A DNA stretch of 64,000 bases from Opacimonas sp002292215. Lineage in GTDB: Bacteria > Pseudomonadota > Gammaproteobacteria > Enterobacterales > Alteromonadaceae. Below, one piece after another: positions 59,466 to 64,000 of this stretch. Positions within the stretch are counted from its first letter, which is position 1, and each line of letters opens with the position of its first letter. Below the pieces are notes generated by a model, which was not told the origin of the DNA, ran no database searches, and saw nothing but the letters and a program-made list of their open reading frames with translations. A program made the position numbers and the translations under genes. The stretch is taken from assembly GCA_943846745.1 (NCBI GenBank), contig OX044360.1:2790001-2854000 (forward strand). Direction: 5' to 3'.

Positions 59466-59492
59466 AAAAGCGCTAATAAAAGCGCTTTTTTT
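59466..59492 (+). terminator. Rho-independent terminator after chrR
   Basis: AAAAGCGC, eight-base loop TAATAAAA, GCGCTTTTTTT: an eight-pair stem merging into a seven-base T-run. The reverse strand has an A-run on the other side and could serve bamD as well. Confidence 0.88.
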
Positions 59493-59524
59493 ATGTCTGA
59501 ATATTATGTAAAACGCAATATGAC

Positions 59525-60283
59525 CTACAAAATAAACTCACTCTCAGGATAGTTTAATTTCAAAATCTTGATGGCGTTTTGTTTAAGTTGCTCCAAACCT
59601 AACTGCTCATAACATGACACCATGATTTCTAATGCTTCTTGTACCATGACTGTGTCAGGATAATATTCTAATACATACTGTCCGCGGTTTGCTGCAGCAA
59701 CATACGCTTCACGGCGCATATAAAAACGCGCAATGGCAATTTCATATTTGGCTAGGCGTGTTTTAATAAACACCATGCGTTTTTGGGCATCGGTCGCGTA
59801 CTTGCTTTCTGGGTATTTGTTCAGTAATTGACTAAAATCATTAAAGGCTTCACGTGATGCAGATGGATCGCGGTCAGAGCGGTCAATATTTAACAATGAT
59901 TGGAACAAGTTATCATCGCTTTCCATATTGGTGAGACCACGCATAAAATAAGCGTAGTCGACATCTTTATGATTTGGGTTTAAGCGTAAGAAACGATCGA
60001 TAGTGGCTAAAGCTTGTGCACTATCACCGCTTTTATAATAGCTGTAGATCAAATCAAGCTGGACTTGATGAGATAATTCGCCAAATGGGTAACGAGAATC
60101 GAGATCACTGAGAATTTGTGCTGCCCCACCAAAATTACCATTTTTCATGGCCGCTTTAGCTGACGCGTAAATGGCTTGAGGGCCTTTTAATTCAACTGCT
60201 TGAAGCTCTTCGTCAGGGGCTGAACTACATCCGCCTAGGACGAATAGTCCGACTAAGCTGAGTGCTAAAATTCTTGTTTTCAT
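59525..60283 (-). CDS. bamD: Outer membrane protein assembly factor BamD (YfiO)
   Basis: BamD is the essential lipoprotein of the BAM complex. The 252-residue protein has a lipoprotein signal with lipobox L-G-G-C (Cys19), then TPR-like repeats: Y-A-S-A-K-A-A-M-K-N-G-N-F, L-D-L-I-Y-S-Y-Y-K-S-G-D-S-A-Q-A, D-Y-A-Y-F-M-R-G-L. Divergent from rluD, as in E. coli (yfiO/rluD). An AAGAG-type ribosome site stands before the start. Confidence 0.96.
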   Translation of the reverse strand: MKTRILALSLVGLFVLGGCSSAPDEELQAVELKGPQAIYASAKAAMKNGNFGGAAQILSDLDSRYPFGELSHQVQLDLIYSYYKSGDSAQALATIDRFLRLNPNHKDVDYAYFMRGLTNMESDDNLFQSLLNIDRSDRDPSASREAFNDFSQLLNKYPESKYATDAQKRMVFIKTRLAKYEIAIARFYMRREAYVAAANRGQYVLEYYPDTVMVQEALEIMVSCYEQLGLEQLKQNAIKILKLNYPESEFIL

Positions 60284-60355
60284 TAACTCTTAAACCTTTG
60301 TTATTGATTCTTTAATTGGCACAATGCTTATTATTGCACACCTTGGCCTGTAAAC

Positions 60356-60364
60356 TGATATAAT
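60356..60364 (+). promoter_or_regulatory. Extended -10 promoter of rluD
   Basis: TGATATAAT fits TGnTATAAT perfectly, ending 38 bases before the rluD ATG. A poor -35 (TTGCAC) lies 19 bases upstream; extended -10 promoters do not need one. It also shows that the in-frame TTG at 60364 cannot be the start. Confidence 0.65.
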
Positions 60365-60402
60365 TGTATTTTATTTATCAGACTTTTTCTAAATTATCTA
60401 AT

Positions 60403-61395
60403 ATGTCTCAATCTAATACCACGCAACAAACTATTTCCCTCACCGGGATCGTCGATCAAACTCAATTTGATAAACGCTTAGATCAGGTTTTGGCCGATTT
60501 GTTCCCCGAATATTCAAGAAGTAAGCTAAAAGAATGGATTTTAGCCGGTTTTGTCAGTATTGATGGTGAGGTCGTAACGGTTGCTAGGCAAAAAATGAGA
60601 GGGGATGAGCAAATTGACATCCACGCTGAAATTGCCGTACAAGTGCAGAATACGCCACAAGCAATCGATTTAGATATTGTGTTTGAAGATGAACATGTTT
60701 TAGTCATCAATAAACCGGCAGGTTTAGTGGTGCATCCTGGCGCAGGCAACGCTGACGGTACGGTATTAAATGCGTTACTTGCGTATTATCCTGCGATTGA
60801 AACGATCCCACGTGCAGGTATTGTGCACCGTCTGGATAAAGATACGACCGGATTAATGGTGGTTGCTAAAACGTTGATTGCACAAACTTATTTGGTTGAG
60901 CAGTTACAAACTCGCGTCATGAGTCGTGAATACGAAGCCTTGGTATATGGCACTATGGTCTCGGGCGGATTCATCGATGAGCCGATTGGTCGTCATCCAA
61001 CTAAACGTACGTCTATGGCTGTTCGTGCAACAGGTAAAGAAGCGACAACGCATTATCGTATCATTGAAAAATTCCGTGTACATACGCATTTACGTTTGAA
61101 ACTCGAAAGTGGTCGTACGCATCAGATTCGAGTGCACATGGCACATATTCGCCATCCTATTATTGGTGATCAGTTATATGCAGGTCGTCCACGTATGCCT
61201 AAAGCAGCAAGTGCTCACTTCATGAATGCATTACGTTCATTTAAGCGCCAAGCTCTGCACGCTGCACAGTTATCGTTTGCACATCCGATTTCAGAAGATT
61301 GGTTGACGTTCAACGCGCCGATCCCTGCTGATTTCAAGCAACTGTTAGAAGATGTCCGAGCAGACACCGTTATCCACGGGATCGAAGAAGATTAA
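60403..61395 (+). CDS. rluD: 23S rRNA pseudouridine synthase RluD
   Basis: RluD makes pseudouridines at 1911, 1915 and 1917 of 23S rRNA. The 330-residue protein has an N-terminal S4 RNA-binding domain (R-S-K-L-K-E-W-I-L-A-G-F-V-S-I-D-G) and catalytic motif G-I-V-H-R-L-D-K-D-T-T-G-L, followed by R-E-Y-E-A-L-V-Y-G and E-S-G-R-T-H-Q-I-R-V-H. The start M-S-Q-S-N-T at 60403 fits family length. Next on this strand is clpB; the usual pgeF (yfiH) in between is missing. Confidence 0.96.
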   Translation: MSQSNTTQQTISLTGIVDQTQFDKRLDQVLADLFPEYSRSKLKEWILAGFVSIDGEVVTVARQKMRGDEQIDIHAEIAVQVQNTPQAIDLDIVFEDEHVLVINKPAGLVVHPGAGNADGTVLNALLAYYPAIETIPRAGIVHRLDKDTTGLMVVAKTLIAQTYLVEQLQTRVMSREYEALVYGTMVSGGFIDEPIGRHPTKRTSMAVRATGKEATTHYRIIEKFRVHTHLRLKLESGRTHQIRVHMAHIRHPIIGDQLYAGRPRMPKAASAHFMNALRSFKRQALHAAQLSFAHPISEDWLTFNAPIPADFKQLLEDVRADTVIHGIEED

Positions 61396-61457
61396 TTGAT
61401 ACATATCAACTAAATCAAATAAACCAGCCATTGCTCATCTTTTATTCAATTGATGAG

Positions 61458-61485
61458 TTGATTCTCTCCTTTTACGTACCCATTA
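61458..61485 (+). promoter_or_regulatory. Heat-shock (sigma-32) promoter candidate of clpB
   Basis: GTTGATT with TTGATT at 61458-61463, a 14-base spacer, and ACCCATTA at 61478-61485, similar to the sigma-32 pattern TTGAAA-N13/14-CCCCATnT. It is 43 bases before clpB. The rest of the 133-base gap has only a weak hairpin (CTCATC/GATGAG). Confidence 0.6.
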
Positions 61486-61528
61486 TGTATACAACAAATA
61501 GATAATGTAATGTGAAGGAGAGTGCCTT

Positions 61529-64000
61529 ATGCGTCTTGATAAATTTACTACCAAATTTCAAACAGCTATTTCCGATGCCCAATCGCTAGCATTGGGTCGT
61601 GATCACCAATATATTGAACCTGAACATATTGCGACTGCATTGTTAAATCAGCAGGGTGGCAGTGTGCGCACTATTTTGCAAAAAGCGGGTGTCAATCTTA
61701 ATGCGTTGCGTTCAGGATTATCGCAAGCACTCGAAAAAATTCCTCGAGTGCAAGGTGCCGGTGGTGATGTCCAATTGGGCCGCGATACGACTGCATGCCT
61801 CAATTTGACCGATAAACTTGCACAAAAAAACAATGATCAATTTATTTCTTCTGAATTGTTTGTGTTAGCCGCACTTGAATCTAAGACCCGTTTTGCCGAT
61901 TTACTCATCAGTGTCGGTGTGACAAAAGATAAACTGCAAGAAGCCATTGAAACGGTGCGAGGAGGAGAAAACGTTAATGATCCGAATGCAGAAGACGTGC
62001 GCGAAGCATTAGAAAAATACACCACGGATCTGACTGAACGCGCCGAACAGGGCAAACTCGATCCGGTGATTGGTCGTGATGATGAAATTCGCCGCACCAT
62101 TCAAGTCTTACAACGCCGTACCAAAAACAACCCTGTATTAATTGGTGAACCCGGTGTGGGTAAAACCGCCATCGCGGAAGGGCTTGCGCAACGTATTATC
62201 AACGGCGAAGTGCCTGAAGGAATGAAACACAAACGCGTATTGTCGTTGGATATGGGGGCATTGATTGCCGGTGCTAAGTATCGTGGCGAATTTGAAGAAC
62301 GCCTTAAAGCCGTATTAAATGAGTTGTCTAAAGAAGAAGGCAATGTGATCTTGTTTATTGATGAACTGCATACCATGGTTGGAGCGGGCAAAGGTGATGG
62401 CGCCATGGATGCGGGGAATATGCTTAAACCGGCGTTAGCACGCGGAGAACTGCACTGCGTCGGCGCGACGACGTTAGATGAATACCGTCAGTTCATTGAA
62501 AAAGATGCGGCGCTAGAACGTCGCTTCCAAAAAGTATTAGTAGATCAACCATCTGTTGAAGATACCATTGCGATTTTACGTGGCCTCAAAGAACGTTATG
62601 AACTACATCATGCAGTGGACATTACCGATCCTGCGATTGTTGCAGCGGCGAGTTTGTCACATCGTTATATTGCCGATCGACAATTACCCGATAAAGCGAT
62701 TGATTTGATCGATGAAGCTGCGTCGAGTATTCGTATGCAGATTGATTCTAAACCGGATGAAATGGATAAGCTGGACCGTCGCATTATTCAGTTAAAACTT
62801 GAAGAGCAAGCATTAGCAAAAGAAACAGATGAAGCGAGTCTAAAGCGCTTAGGAATTATTGAAGTTGAGCGCGAAAAAGCCGAAGTACGTTACAAAGAGC
62901 TTGAAACTATTTGGTTATCGGAAAAAGATGCTATGCAAGGTGCCCAAGGCATCAAAACGCAACTTGAACAAGCCAAAGTTGATTTGGAAATTGCACGACG
63001 TGCTGGCGATTTAAGTCGTATGTCAGAACTGCAATATGGCCGTATTCCTGAGCTTGAACTGCAATTAGAAAAAGCCAATAGTGCAGAAGACTTTACCGCT
63101 CAGTTAATAAAAAACAAAGTCACCGAAATTGAGATCGCAGATGTGTTATCTCGCTGGACAGGGATCCCTGTATCCAAAATGCTCGAAGGCGAGCGCGACA
63201 AGCTCGTCCGTATGGAAGAAGAGTTACATGACCGAGTCATCGGACAGGATGAAGCGGTCACCAGTGTAGCAAATGCAATTCGCCGATCGCGTGCTGGTCT
63301 GGCAGATCCAGCTAAACCGATAGGATCCTTTTTGTTCTTAGGTCCTACCGGTGTGGGTAAAACGGAGTTGTGTAAATCTTTAGCCAATTTCTTGTTTGAT
63401 TCACAAGATGCCATGGTGCGTATTGATATGTCGGAGTTTATGGAAAAACACTCAGTATCACGATTAGTCGGCGCGCCTCCAGGCTATGTAGGCTATGAAG
63501 AAGGGGGGTATTTGACAGAGGCAGTTCGCCGCAAGCCTTATTCGGTAATTTTGTTGGATGAAGTCGAAAAAGCGCACCCAGATGTCTTTAATATTTTGCT
63601 ACAAGTACTTGATGATGGACGCTTAACCGATGGACAAGGGCGCACGGTAGACTTTAAAAACACCGTGATCATCATGACTTCTAACTTGGGCTCAGATATT
63701 ATCCAAGAGCAGGCTAAAGATAATGATTATGATGCAATGAAAGCGATGGTGATGGCCAGCGTAGGGGCGCATTTTAGACCTGAATTTATCAACCGTGTGG
63801 ATGATATTGTGGTGTTCCATCCATTGGGTTTAGAAAACATCAAAGCGATTGCGAAGATCCAGTTACAAGGATTACGTTACCGTTTACAAGAAAAAGGTTT
63901 TGCGTTGAAAGTTTCTGACGAAGCATTAAATCAGATTGCGAGTATCGGGTTTGATCCTGTATATGGTGCTAGACCACTCAAACGAGCAATCCAGCATGAA
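61529..64000 (+). CDS. clpB: Disaggregase chaperone ClpB (3' end beyond the window)
   Basis: ClpB dissolves protein aggregates with DnaK. 824 codons are visible; about 33 more residues are expected by comparison with E. coli (857). The order is N-domain (M-R-L-D-K-F-T-T-K-F-Q), first AAA+ with Walker A G-E-P-G-V-G-K-T, the coiled-coil middle domain around residues 410-530, second AAA+ with Walker A G-P-T-G-V-G-K-T, and sensor 2 G-A-R-P-L. Start ATG 61529 with AAGGAG eight bases upstream. A heat-shock-type promoter precedes it. Confidence 0.96.
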   Translation, partial: MRLDKFTTKFQTAISDAQSLALGRDHQYIEPEHIATALLNQQGGSVRTILQKAGVNLNALRSGLSQALEKIPRVQGAGGDVQLGRDTTACLNLTDKLAQKNNDQFISSELFVLAALESKTRFADLLISVGVTKDKLQEAIETVRGGENVNDPNAEDVREALEKYTTDLTERAEQGKLDPVIGRDDEIRRTIQVLQRRTKNNPVLIGEPGVGKTAIAEGLAQRIINGEVPEGMKHKRVLSLDMGALIAGAKYRGEFEERLKAVLNELSKEEGNVILFIDELHTMVGAGKGDGAMDAGNMLKPALARGELHCVGATTLDEYRQFIEKDAALERRFQKVLVDQPSVEDTIAILRGLKERYELHHAVDITDPAIVAAASLSHRYIADRQLPDKAIDLIDEAASSIRMQIDSKPDEMDKLDRRIIQLKLEEQALAKETDEASLKRLGIIEVEREKAEVRYKELETIWLSEKDAMQGAQGIKTQLEQAKVDLEIARRAGDLSRMSELQYGRIPELELQLEKANSAEDFTAQLIKNKVTEIEIADVLSRWTGIPVSKMLEGERDKLVRMEEELHDRVIGQDEAVTSVANAIRRSRAGLADPAKPIGSFLFLGPTGVGKTELCKSLANFLFDSQDAMVRIDMSEFMEKHSVSRLVGAPPGYVGYEEGGYLTEAVRRKPYSVILLDEVEKAHPDVFNILLQVLDDGRLTDGQGRTVDFKNTVIIMTSNLGSDIIQEQAKDNDYDAMKAMVMASVGAHFRPEFINRVDDIVVFHPLGLENIKAIAKIQLQGLRYRLQEKGFALKVSDEALNQIASIGFDPVYGARPLKRAIQHE

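Noticed and set aside
60364..60402. TTG at 60364 as rluD start
   Set aside because: It overlaps the TATAAT promoter box; the family N-terminus begins at ATG 60403.
1..64000. CRISPR array, insertion sequence, prophage, tRNA or rRNA gene
   Set aside because: No spaced identical repeats, transposase, integrase, terminal inverted repeats or cloverleaf sequences were recognised on reading; a tRNA or covariance-model scan was not possible.

Overview
The window is a stretch of gammaproteobacterial core chromosome, moderately AT-rich by eye. Gene content and order (ribF-ileS-lspA-fkpB-ispH followed by type IV minor pilins; rpoE-rseABC-lepA-lepB-rnc-era; glyA-nrdR-ribDE-ribBX-ribH-nusB-thiL-pgpA; dxs-ispA-xseB next to pomAB; bamD/rluD/clpB) point to a marine, polarly flagellated member of the Alteromonadales/Shewanella-Vibrio neighbourhood. 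I cannot name the genus from sequence alone. No CRISPR array, prophage, transposase, rRNA or tRNA gene was seen.

Layout. 1-3.7 kb: partial rpsT with a near-consensus promoter, divergent murJ, then a small self-contained unit of a four-helix membrane protein and an XRE repressor with its own promoter and palindromic operator. 2.7-8.6 kb: ribF, ileS, lspA, fkpB, ispH. 8.8-16.2 kb: type IV pilus minor-pilin/PilY1 operon, with a FimT-like pilin pointing the other way at its end. 16.4-23.1 kb: nadE-glnB, a ParE/RelE-type toxin-antitoxin pair, slyD, ygfZ, sdhE with a short YgfX-position gene, a MaoC-like protein and nadB. 23.1-32 kb: rpoE-rseA-rseB-rseC behind a sigma-E-type promoter, then lepA-lepB-rnc-era-pdxH-yjjV. 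32-40.6 kb: smp, serB, a large double-PilZ protein, radA, ettA and a lone lpxD. 40.7-48 kb: glyA, nrdR and the riboflavin/nusB/thiL/pgpA run. 48-51 kb: dxs, ispA, xseB for isoprenoid precursors and exonuclease VII. 51.2-52.9 kb: the sodium-type stator genes pomA and pomB. 52.9-59.5 kb: an ECF sigma factor and ChrR-type zinc anti-sigma factor beside a divergent, translationally coupled five-gene operon (SnoaL-like, SDR, FAD amine oxidase, DUF1365, cyclopropane-fatty-acid synthase). 59.5-64 kb: bamD, rluD and clpB, which runs off the end.

How genes work together. Two envelope or oxidative stress circuits are complete here: RpoE/RseABC for envelope stress, and the ECF/ChrR pair, which by homology senses singlet oxygen or lipid peroxides and should drive the lipid-modifying operon; boxes resembling the ChrR-sigma consensus lie upstream of both transcription units. 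Pilus genes form one coupled operon with several calcium-loop-like motifs.

The strongest anomaly is in pomA. The reading frame is intact, but about 26 residues covering transmembrane helix 3 are missing exactly at a repeated Pro-Ala-Met, while pomB looks normal. Other points worth a second look are two tandem DNRLRE/CBM96-like modules splitting the PilY1 VWA domain, a RadA zinc finger with CxC instead of CxxC, an lpxD outside its usual cluster, and the absence of recO/pdxJ after era and of pgeF between rluD and clpB. I did not find an obviously new multi-gene system; most of the window is well-conserved core genome.
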